Positions 1 through 8,945 of a DNA stretch of 64,000 bases are shown here, one piece after another. Made by a program: the position numbers and the translations under genes. Origin of the DNA: Eutypa lata (taxonomy: Eukaryota; Ascomycota; Sordariomycetes; Xylariales; Diatrypaceae); NCBI GenBank assembly GCA_022661535.1, contig JAKULF010000007.1:806001-870000 (forward strand), read 5' to 3'. The notes below the pieces were generated by a model. That model saw nothing but the letters and a program-made list of their open reading frames with translations. It had not been told where the DNA came from and ran no database searches. Each line of letters begins with the position of its first letter. Position 1 is the first letter of the stretch.

Positions 1-1
1 G

Positions 2-1633
2 GCGGCACAGGTCGGCGAGCGTGGTAGGACGCCGGCCGCATCTCACACTAACCACAAGACCAACAAAGGCAGCAGCAACAATGTCCTCCTAGACGCAACG
101 ATACTTCGTAGTATGCCGGTGGATATAGTCCAAAGGCTACTAAGGAAATATCTGAACACCATCCAACAGGACCACCCGTTTCTCGTCGCATCTACTGTTG
201 TACAACAGTTCCACAACGTTGCTCAGATCCTCGGATGGCAGATAGCAGAGCACCAAGGGGAGAACCAACAGACACATACAACCAGCACGCAAATTATGGC
301 AAATCATGATTTCCTGGTCGTGTACCTTGTGCTAGCCATTTCTGTTACTCTAGGCTCTGCTAATGACGGCCATGAGGAACGCTGCAAGGCACTATCGATG
401 TCGTTGTTCGAGGAGGGGATCCAGCATTTTTACAGCCTACCCTCATTTCCCTCAGACATCGCGTGGCTGCAGACCATCCTGCTAGTTCTCCTCTACGCTA
501 CTGTCTTCCCTCGCTCTGCTAACGTGTGGGTTCTCTCCGGTGCGGCGATGAGGGCGTATCTAGAGCTCGGCTTGCATCGGGAGCCGTCCGATGAGTCGCT
601 AGTAGGCGGGTTAGATTCTGAGACGCTGGACCTGCGCCGCCGGGTGTTCTGGGCCGCATACTGCATGGACCGATCTATCTGCTCCGCCCTGCAACGGCCA
701 CTATCCACACCTGACGCGGCCATCAACACCGAACTACCGGCCCAACTGGGCGATGACGACACGTTCCTCGGCTCCATCACATACCACCGGCTCCTCTCCG
801 AGATGTTACACGTGCATTTCCAACGCGAGCCGATCCCGGACCAGCTCACATGGGACGACTGGCTTGCTGGCACAGAGAACAGCCTGCGAGCATGGTACCG
901 GCAGTACGGCAGCAGCTCGCGACCCTCATCGCACCACCACGAGATGATCGAGTTCAACATGGCGCGGGGACTCATGATCCTGCACCGGCCGTCTCCACGT
1001 GTTCCCGCACCGTCGGCGCGTTCGCTACTAATCGCATTCGAGGCGGCGTCCACAGCAGCGCGCATCCACCGGGAGCACATCCGGGCGGGGTTCTTCCGGC
1101 GGCCGTGGCTGTCGGCGCACCACGCGCTCGAGGCAGCGACCGTGGTGCTGTTCTGCCTGCGGCACGGATCGGCGGCCATCACGGCTCGGTTCACGGCCGC
1201 CCACGTCTTCGAGATGACGAAGCTGTTCACGAGCAACCTGCTGGCCATCGCGGCGCAGGGCTGGCCCGAGGTCAGCGTCTACGCGAGCGTCTACGAGCGC
1301 CTGCTGGGGCCCCTGCTCGAGCGCGTCTTCCTCGGGCGCCCGGACCTGAGCGAGGCGTTCGGCCCCGCCCAGGACGCCGAGCTCATGCGCTTGCTGTACC
1401 CCGGCCCCGCGCACCTCGAGAAGCTGAGGTTCGGGTGGCGGCAGCAGCAGCACCAGGAGGAGCTCAGTCCGTTTGACTTCACCCTCTTGATGGGTGATGA
1501 CGACTTCTGGACGAACGCGAACGGGGGTAGTTTGGATATAGCTATTGGTGAGGGCGGCGATCATGGAGATGGTCAGCGGTGGGACAGTGTTGGCTTTCAA
1601 GGGGTCGACTTCGATTTTGGTATCACTAGCTGA
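2..1633 (+). CDS. Fungal-specific transcription factor, C-terminal part (5' end outside window)
   Basis: The open frame runs without a stop from the left edge of the window to the TGA at 1631-1633. The first ATG at 113 is therefore probably internal: the codons before it (2-112) are open and read like protein. The protein carries the middle homology region of fungal Zn2Cys6 regulators (Fungal_trans family), best seen around the segment RRRVFWAAYCMDRSICSAL, which is followed by the typical RPLSTPDAAINTELP. No zinc cluster is visible, so it should lie upstream of the window. The C-terminal tail is acidic and glycine-rich. It is presumably a nuclear DNA-binding regulator. Its position beside catabolic enzymes suggests, but does not prove, that it controls them. 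No intron is evident in the visible part. Confidence 0.85.
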   Translation, partial: AAQVGERGRTPAASHTNHKTNKGSSNNVLLDATILRSMPVDIVQRLLRKYLNTIQQDHPFLVASTVVQQFHNVAQILGWQIAEHQGENQQTHTTSTQIMANHDFLVVYLVLAISVTLGSANDGHEERCKALSMSLFEEGIQHFYSLPSFPSDIAWLQTILLVLLYATVFPRSANVWVLSGAAMRAYLELGLHREPSDESLVGGLDSETLDLRRRVFWAAYCMDRSICSALQRPLSTPDAAINTELPAQLGDDDTFLGSITYHRLLSEMLHVHFQREPIPDQLTWDDWLAGTENSLRAWYRQYGSSSRPSSHHHEMIEFNMARGLMILHRPSPRVPAPSARSLLIAFEAASTAARIHREHIRAGFFRRPWLSAHHALEAATVVLFCLRHGSAAITARFTAAHVFEMTKLFTSNLLAIAAQGWPEVSVYASVYERLLGPLLERVFLGRPDLSEAFGPAQDAELMRLLYPGPAHLEKLRFGWRQQQHQEELSPFDFTLLMGDDDFWTNANGGSLDIAIGEGGDHGDGQRWDSVGFQGVDFDFGITS

Positions 1634-1886
1634 TTCCCGCACCTTTCCAAATTATGAAATAATACTGTAATACTATGACGCATTGTAATAATGTGCCGCT
1701 GGAGTATCTTGTGTATTATATATTTGCGAGATCAAATGTCTTGCTTATTCTTTATTAGGATATATAATTCATTCTGGACCTTCGTCTAATTTTCTTCCTA
1801 GCGCACTGTTCATCCCTCATGGTATTTCTATTCAGTTTCAAATCCATTTACACAACATTGTTGTTCATGTATGTATACTCGGTTAT

Positions 1887-3044
1887 CTAAATGGGACGCA
1901 ACCCCCGTCCGAGGTAGGTTTTCTCACCAAATTCCCTCTCAGCAACCTGAAACAGCGGCAATCCCATGAAGTAACCACCATCATGACCACCAATAGCCTC
2001 CCAGGTACTCTGGGCCTCTTGCGCCCCAATAACAACGAGAGGCTTGCCCGTAGCGGCTGTAGCGGCGTCTGCCGTGAGCTGGACTTGGCAGCACTTCTCC
2101 AGTAGAACAAACCACGCTATGGTCGCTTCGATTGTTTGACCAGTAGTCAATAGTCCGTGGTTACCCAAGAGAGCGGCCTTTTTGTTGCCAAGGCAGGCGG
2201 CAATATGCTTGCCTTCATCAGTAGCCAGGACGAGACCCGCAAAGTTGCTAAAGTTTAGGCGAAGTTGTTAGATCCGAGACCATATTGCTATACCACCGGT
2301 CTAGATATAGGAAATAGTAAGGGGAAGGGAAACGGCGGAGCGGATAAGGGGTTTAGCGTACGGATAGAGGACGTGGTCATTGTAGAATGTGCAAAAGTCT
2401 TGGGTGAGCATGTCCAGTTCCTTGCCCATTGCACACATAGCCCGTCCGTAGACGCTGTGACAATGAGCTGCACATAAGACATCTGGCCTCGCATTGTGAA
2501 TCTCGGCATGAATCGCATAGGCGGCTGTTTTCGTGTTAGTAACGAAAGGGGCCACATAACAATGTGTTTAAATACAAATGAATTAAAGAGATATCTTACC
2601 GTAGTTTAATCTCAAGTTGTTGCCACCCTCAACCACTTTACCGCTGTGGTCAACGCGAATTAAGTCATCGTCCGTGATCAATGAGAAATGCAAGCCTTTT
2701 GGAACCCAAGTACAGATAATGTCAGCAATGAGTGCATGTTCATAGTTAAGGACTTATAGAAACTTACCGAACGGGTTGACCCAGAAGCTCGTAGGGTCGA
2801 CGGGATCTCGCACGGTGATATGACCAGCGACGCCCTCGGAGAAGCCGAACTGGGCAAAGATGCGGTACGCTATAGCGAGTCTGTGCTTCAGGAACTTCCG
2901 CTCCTCGTACTTATCTTCGAAGACCGGTGGCAGGGTCTCTTCATCACGAACGAAGGCGAGGGACGGGTCTCCTGAGCGATGTTCTTGGCTCGAGGTATCC
3001 TTGGACACTGGCGTAGGAACCGGGCTAGTCGCAGAAGGGGCCAT
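1887..3044 (-). CDS. Class II aldolase/adducin-domain protein (4 exons)
   Basis: Four exons are resolved: 3044-2768, 2695-2600, 2524-2362 and 2247-1887, summing to 897 nt (298 residues). The class II aldolase/adducin fold is clear. It has the HITVRDP segment, NPFGLHFSLIT, the metal-binding HxH in AAHCHSVYGRA and a third histidine in LLGNHGLLTTG. Members of the family are metal-dependent aldolases or epimerases acting on hydroxy-oxo acids or sugar phosphates, and some relatives (NovR/CloR) became oxygenases. The substrate cannot be read from sequence. It is divergent from the neighbouring D-2-hydroxyacid dehydrogenase, with 735 bp between their starts (3044 and 3780). In this context a retro-aldol step on a ring-cleavage product is an attractive guess. 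There is no signal peptide, so the protein is probably cytosolic. Confidence 0.9.
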
Positions 3045-3740
3045 TATAGCGGATAGAAAAGGATCACAACGAAATTTTGTCTAAATAGAAGCTATCTTCA
3101 CTCACTACCTAACTCGATCTGTTAATATCTATATAGGATATGATTATGTCATGTATTGAGGGGCACCTCGTATGTGGCAAAAACTGCCGTCACAGTGGAA
3201 AAGACGGGAAGCATGTGCTACTGATAAAAAGACAGGAGTCTTGTATGAACGCCGGGTGAAAGGTCCGATCACTCTCCTCAAGTTTACACACTAGCCGAGT
3301 AGTGAAAGGAGGGGCAAGGTGATCATGAACACTCCACCGAACGCACATCTCCGATAACCCTCTGCGGGGACGGACGGGGACTGCCAAGGCCGGGAATAAG
3401 ACCATACAGACAGAAGATGTTACTAAGTAGTTAGGCTAAGATCTCGAAATCTACAGTAACTTAGTAGGAAGGAAATAATTCTTAGGGCACTCAGGTCTTT
3501 GAGGCTTTGGGAAAGATAAACCAGTTCTAGTGGCTAGTGGAAAATGACTCGGGTCTAGTGCTACATGAACACTATAGCTAATTCCTCATATTCCCACTTA
3601 CACTGCCGTAGAATGTTGTAAAACTATGTGTCCATCTTGATTTCTTAAATAGTACTAGTTAAAGTTAGTATAGTCGCGAAGACGCGATCAATCTCACAGT
3701 CAATTGACCTTGTCAGAGAGGACATGCTTCGCTCATTTCC
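3045..3740. promoter_or_regulatory. Divergent promoter between aldolase-like and 2-hydroxyacid dehydrogenase genes
   Basis: About 700 bp lie between the two divergent starts. The stretch contains no convincing gene. At 3253-3267 there is an inverted triplet pair CGG-N9-CCG, the form bound by some Zn2Cys6 regulators. One such match in this length could be chance. Confidence 0.35.
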
Positions 3741-3779
3741 ATGCTCAACCTCCTCCGGCGACATTGTCTCCCCTCCAAA

Positions 3780-4793
3780 ATGTCCCTCCCAAAATACCTC
3801 AACATTGTCGCGCTCGAAACATTCTACACCCCCCTCCCACCTCTCACGGTCCCCCCACCCCACACACTCACCCTAACCACATACTCCCGTACGAGCCCCG
3901 CCGAGCTCCCCTCCCGCATCCAAGACGCGCACATCCTCATAACGACAACCATCCCCCTCGGCGCCGACATACTCTCAAACGCCACAAGCACCCCTAACCT
4001 CCGCCTCATCGCAGTCCTAGCCTCAGGCACCGACTCGATCGACCTCCCGGCGTGTCGCGCGCGCGGCATCCGCGTGCTCAACAGCCCCGGGTGCAACGTC
4101 GACGCCGTCGCCGAGCACGCCGTAGGGCTGTACTTTGCGGCGCGGCGCTCCCTCGTCCCCACCATGGCCGACTTGCGCGCTGGCGAGTGGCCGCGGCGCG
4201 GGACCCTCATGACGCGGACTTTCAACGCCGCCGGGTTGGCCCCGCGCGGGTGCCGTGACGAGATCGCTGTCGTGGTGGGGTATGGGGGCGTGGGGCGGAG
4301 GGTCGAGGCGCTGCTGGCTGGGCTGGGCATGAAGGTTGTGGTTGCGAGACGGAAGGGCGACGCGGCACCGGCGGCAGCCGGTGGACGGGTCCCGTTTGAT
4401 GACGCGCTTAAGATGGCTACGGTGCTGGTGCTGTGTTGTCCGAGGACGCCGGATACGCTGAATATGATCTCGGGGCCGGAATTGGATACGATGCGCGATG
4501 ATGCGGTGTTGATTAACGTGGCACGTGGGGGCATCGTGGACGAGGAGGCTCTGTTGAGGGCGTTGAGGGAGGGGAGGATCGCAGGGGCTGCTGTCGACGT
4601 CTTCGGTCAGGAACCGGCTGGACCCGAAACGAGCGTCTTGCTCGGAGCGGATGTTCAGGGCTTAAATCTCGTGGTAACACCACATACGGCTTGGGTTGGT
4701 ATGGATACTACGGCGAATTACCAGAGGCTTCTACAGGAGAATATTGAAGGGTTTTTGAAGGGAGAGGTCGTAGAGGAGAGGGTTAGAGCGTGA
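3780..4793 (+). CDS. D-isomer specific 2-hydroxyacid dehydrogenase
   Basis: Single exon, 337 residues from the ATG at 3780. An in-frame ATG at 3741 would add 13 residues, and the choice is uncertain. All family hallmarks are present: an N-terminal catalytic half, then the NAD-binding glycine motif GYGGVGRR, the catalytic arginine in NVARGGIVDEEAL, the glutamate in FGQEPAG and the catalytic histidine in TPHTAWVG. The enzyme should interconvert a 2-oxo acid and the D-2-hydroxy acid using NAD(P)H. It is about the usual family length. It is divergent from the class II aldolase-like gene, and a 2-oxo acid such as pyruvate or a derivative released by that enzyme could be its substrate (inference). 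The coding sequence is GC-rich in its middle, with high GC at third positions. Confidence 0.93.
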   Translation: MSLPKYLNIVALETFYTPLPPLTVPPPHTLTLTTYSRTSPAELPSRIQDAHILITTTIPLGADILSNATSTPNLRLIAVLASGTDSIDLPACRARGIRVLNSPGCNVDAVAEHAVGLYFAARRSLVPTMADLRAGEWPRRGTLMTRTFNAAGLAPRGCRDEIAVVVGYGGVGRRVEALLAGLGMKVVVARRKGDAAPAAAGGRVPFDDALKMATVLVLCCPRTPDTLNMISGPELDTMRDDAVLINVARGGIVDEEALLRALREGRIAGAAVDVFGQEPAGPETSVLLGADVQGLNLVVTPHTAWVGMDTTANYQRLLQENIEGFLKGEVVEERVRA

Positions 4794-5576
4794 TTAAGGG
4801 GTTGGAGGTAATATATTCATCTAGAAGGATGTTGCAAAATTAAATAACACATTAGAAGTTAGAGTTCGAAGAGCACTTAGTCGGACAGTAATTATCAGCG
4901 GTTGTTTTCTCATCGACAGTATAATTATAGGCTTATTTGAATTTGAATGTTTTAATACTATTGTAATTGGGGTATATGTACATCATATATGTAGATAGGG
5001 ACGTAGTGGGAAGTGTCAGTTACTTTAACATGAACTTGTTTAATAATTCAATGACATAGATAGTTGGATCACAAATAGACATTAAAGAGAACATAAATAA
5101 AAAATCAACTATAGCTACGAAAATTATGTTGTTCAGTTTGAAACCATTTGGGACTGGGTGTTTATATGATCTTTTTTAAGAGAAAGATTAAATAGTGTCT
5201 CCGAAGCCTGTGCTTCATGAGTAAAAAAGGTATGTTAAAGAAATACAATCACGAATATTGACACTTCTTTTCATCCGAAATGCCCGGAGTCTGGTCTCAT
5301 TCGATGATAAACCTTAACTCTGAATATTCTCACTCGCACAAAATTATTACCTAAATAATACGGTGATTGTCTTACTTTTTAAGCTGTCTGTGTCCAGGTG
5401 GTTGAGATCATTAGATTCTATCGATTATATAACAGGATGCTCATGTGAGCAACTATTACATTCTGGACACTCTGAATTCAGGTTGCGTCTTATTGCAAAT
5501 CTCATCCACCATGTCTAGCCATATTCTATTTCATAATGAAGATTAGGCCAACTCTTTCGGGCAGGAATTGATCTAT
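4794..5576. other. AT-rich convergent intergenic stretch
   Basis: This holds the 3' ends of the dehydrogenase (+) and the NmrA-like gene (-). I see no gene or repeat in it. Confidence 0.6.
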
Positions 5577-6629
5577 CTATAGTTTCCCGCTTTGAAATCC
5601 CGCTACAGGATGCTTCACAGCTTCCTGGACAACCATCTCCAACGTATCCATCTTCTCCATACCTATCGCCTCATTGTCCATAGTATCATAGAGAGTAGAT
5701 CCTTCGGTCCATATCCTGCGCAGCGTGTAGATACTCGCTAACGGGTTCCCCGTCTCCCAAGCCCTTTCTTCCAATGTCCGGAGCTCTTCTAGTGGGGTGT
5801 AGTTCACCTTCCATTTAACCTCTGTTTGCCTCTCGAACTCGGCTAATATCTCTTCCGGTGTCGCTGTGAATGAATTGACCTTTACCGCTTTGCCGTCGCA
5901 GTGCCGGGGGTGCTTTAACACTGCCACGAGCAGTCTCCCCACATCTGCCATGGTCGTCAGGCCCACGGGCCCCTTACCATCCCCTAAGAGCGTTGCTTCT
6001 TTCCCTACCATATCGAAACTCCCCAGTTGTGGCTCGGCGGCCATACTTCCAGCGTAGAGGTCGGAGATCGGCCCGGTGACGATGTATGTGTACTTCAATC
6101 TTCGGACGGCGTCAGATTCGAGGAAAGCCCGCACTTTAAGCTTCTTCTGGTGGGGCTTCTCTCGCGCTGAAGTCTCGTTGTAAGCAACGTCTGTCCCGTA
6201 CTCAGATGGGATGAAGCGGATGATATTCGAGGTGCGCTCGGCGAGAGCAATTAGATCCACTTGTTTGTCGATAGTGAAGCGGCCAACGGCTGAGGCGACG
6301 GTATCGAAGCCTAGTTATAAAGGTAAGCCTGTGTAACTCATCAGGTCAAACTAAACAAATTGAATGCTCCAGAACTCTTCACATAGTTAGGTACCTTTGA
6401 ATGCTTCTAACACGTCATTCTCACTGTACAAATCGCCTATGAGAATATCTGCACCGCGAGCTTTGTACGAGTCGAGCAATTCCGCTTTGCTCGCCGCAGA
6501 CTCTGCGGAGGTGAAGATACCGATGCGCTCAAAGTTGTCTTTGGCATTGAGCAGTGAGTTCATCAGAGCTTTCCCAACAACACCAGTGGCACCGAGCACG
6601 AGAATCTTCTTGCTGGGTTCTGCCGCCAT
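5577..6629 (-). CDS. NmrA-like / isoflavone-reductase-like NAD(P)-binding protein (2 exons)
   Basis: Exons 6629-6395 and 6310-5577 join in phase (969 nt, 322 residues) across an 84-nt intron. The N-terminus has the Rossmann nucleotide-binding motif [14 protein letters not shown]. Further on it has FIPSEYGTD and a lysine-rich segment ([10 protein letters not shown]) where isoflavone/pinoresinol-lariciresinol reductase-like enzymes carry their catalytic lysine. The C-terminal half is a typical NmrA substrate domain. Possible roles are an NAD(P)H-dependent reductase of a small aromatic or dicarbonyl compound, or a redox-sensing regulator like NmrA. It is divergent from the extradiol dioxygenase and probably shares its promoter, which favours a role in the same pathway. 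No targeting signal is seen. Confidence 0.88.
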
Positions 6630-7314
6630 TCTTACTCGGACTGTTGGTACCTAGCTAGTAGCTAGCTACTGTTTCTCGCAGGACTGATCTTCAGATTGGC
6701 GTTGATCAAATTTCCAGGTTCGTATCTTGAGCCCAAGAACAAGTCTCCAATTCTCGTGCGTATTATCTCGCCTCCCTTCTCTCCTTCGCTGTCGGCCGGA
6801 TCAGATCTCGAATTTCGTCTATCTATCGATCGTATGACGACTGAGTCGTCAAGGCTCAAGCTACATACGGACAAAATCGTGGTCATACGAGAACAGCTAC
6901 ATCACTTCCCGAATTCCCGGGACGCGTTCATCGATAATTAACGCTAAGATAACGCTTTCTATGCGTTGGATAGGGGAGCGGACGCGGATATGACCGCTTA
7001 GACTATGTATTGAGGGGGAGTGTGGGGCGCGCCGGCTCGAATATAGGGGCGCCAAAATCCGCCCGGGGTTGCAGTCATGGCAAGTCGCGGGGTTCATGAG
7101 GCTCACCTTGAGGCGAAGTCAAAGTGTGTATATTTTCCGGCATGTATTGTCTTTTCTTCCTCTTTATTTATAGTGTCAAGATAAAAAATCTTTCCGGGGT
7201 GAAACAATTGAAATAATTAAATCATAGTGTAATTCCTCCAAATCGTCACCTCTGTCCTGTTCTCCCTCATAGATACCTGCTCGAGTTCTTACAGACTTAC
7301 AAAACTTCCAAAAG
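6630..7314. promoter_or_regulatory. Divergent promoter of NmrA-like and LigB-type dioxygenase genes
   Basis: A 685-bp region lies between the two divergent starts and carries no gene of its own. It contains a near-perfect palindrome, listed separately at 6984-6997. A weak TATA-like element (TATTTATAG) lies at about 7164-7172, upstream of the dioxygenase start. Confidence 0.4.
6984..6997. promoter_or_regulatory. Candidate Zn2Cys6 operator, CGG-N6-CCG palindrome
   Basis: GCGGATATGACCGC is an inverted repeat of GCGG separated by six bases. CGG triplets in inverted orientation with a fixed spacer are the standard target of dimeric Zn2Cys6 regulators, and a six-base spacer is known for several. 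It lies about 320 bp upstream of the dioxygenase start and 355 bp upstream of the NmrA-like start. Binding by the regulator encoded at 8946 is inference. Confidence 0.4.
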
Positions 7315-8415
7315 ATGGGCAAAATCGTCGCCGGTATCGGCATGTCGCATGCCCCTGGTACGTTGCTATACTTTGTCTTCATCATCTCACCGTTCTCGTA
7401 GAGACAAACCAGCATTGCTAACAGACCCGTTCCTACTGCAGGTGCCATCGGATTCCCCGAGACAGCCAAAGCGGACACACGGGCGCGCACAGAAGAAGCC
7501 AGCCGGGCGCTAGGCCGAACGCTCGCAGCAGCGAAGCCGGACGTGATCTTCGCGTTCCTGGACGACCACTTCGAGAACTTCTACCGGAACCACATGCCGA
7601 CGATCGCGGTGTCGGTCGCGGAGAGCCACGTGGGGCCGGCGGACCAGTGGATGGAACCGCTGCACATCGACAGCAAGACGCACTTCCCCGGGAGCCCGGA
7701 GACGGCGGAGCTCCTGATCCACTCGCTGGTCGGGCAGGGGTTCGACGTGTCGCGCACGGGCTCGGTCGAGTACGGCAACAACCTCCTCATGCCGTGGGTC
7801 TTGATGGAGGCGGACCTGCCGCCCTCGACGGCCATCGTGCCCATCTTCCTCAACGTCTTCACGCCGCCCCTGATGCAGTACAGCCGGGCGTACGCGCTGG
7901 GCGAGGCGTGCCGGGTGGCGGCCGAGAAGCTGCCGGGCGACGTGCGCGTCGCGTTCCTCTGCACGGGGGGCCTGTCGCACTGGCCGCCGTATTGGAGCCC
8001 GACGCAGGCTGGGGACCCGCCGCAGGACGAGTTCCTCAAGCTGATGAAGGAGTACCAGACGGTGGGGAAGAGCGTGCTGGAGAAAGTCCCGGACCTGTTC
8101 GTCCAGTTCGACGACTACGAGGTGGAGATGGCCAAGAAGAACGAGTATCCCCTCAACAGCAAGCACCCGCTAGTCAATGCCGAGTGGGACCAGAAGTTCA
8201 TGGATAAGCTGTGCGGTGGTGATACCGAGTGGCTCAAGACGCTTACGTATGAGGAGGTCGAGGAAGAGGCTGGTCATGGTGGCCATGAGGTCCTCAATTG
8301 GGTTGCTCTCAGTGGTGCCATGGGTGGTAAGAAGGCCAAGTTGTTGTTATACGAGGCTGTCCTCGAATGGATCTGCGGTATGACCTACGTTGATTTCGAG
8401 GTCAAGTCCGAATAA
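7315..8415 (+). CDS. LigB-type extradiol (class III) ring-opening dioxygenase (2 exons)
   Basis: Exon 1 (7315-7357) encodes the start, exon 2 is 7442-8415, and together they give 338 residues. Exon 1 matters because it carries the first iron ligand, in GIGMSHAPG. The other expected residues of the LigB family are visible: the second histidine in FLDDHFENF, the acid-base histidine in TGGLSHWPP and the glutamate in HEVLNWVAL. The enzyme should use Fe(II) and O2 to cleave a catechol-type ring next to the hydroxyls. Relatives act on protocatechuate, gallate or methylgallate. It is single-chain, with no LigA-type subunit visible nearby. The exact substrate is unknown. It is divergent from the NmrA-like gene and followed by a Zn2Cys6 regulator. 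Confidence 0.92.
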
Positions 8416-8945
8416 CCAACTACCAGCCTTGAACTTCACCACGCAATGCAGGTAGCGGGGAAAGCAAGAGAGGGAAGAGAAAAAAAAGACAAATAACTAG
8501 CGTGACGATGGATTTTGAACGTATATTATTAATTAAATGTAACTACCAATACCCAAAGTAACTATCTGGATGAATAGACCATCCTAAAAACCAAACTTCC
8601 TTCGTGATTTACCACCTAAACAACGCCATTCCTGTATATTGACCAGCTATGGTGATGAATATCATACAGAATGAAGAAGACACGGAATGAAATTGAGAAC
8701 TGTGGACTCATCGGATATGCCCGCATCTTATCCCTTATCCCTTATCCTCCTCCACTTTGTTAGGGCAGCCCCGCCCCCGCTCCCCGGCTCCTTAGGACCC
8801 TATCCCTGTCACTGCCCCTATCTTCACCGTCATCGCCGCTAACTAACAAAATCAACCCCATCCATGTCAACGTCCTTGTGTGTACGTCTATTGATATTCC
8901 TCCCACAATGATGGCCAAATATACATATCCATATACAGTGAGCCG
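8416..8945. other. Intergenic: dioxygenase 3' end and regulator promoter
   Basis: No gene is visible. A pyrimidine-rich, C-rich stretch at about 8740-8870 is typical of a fungal promoter/5' leader ahead of the regulator gene. Confidence 0.5.

Noticed and set aside
493..1248. Long minus-strand open frame opposite the first regulator
   Set aside because: It mirrors the GC-rich coding strand. Its composition (Arg/Ser-rich) and lack of motifs mark it as a shadow.
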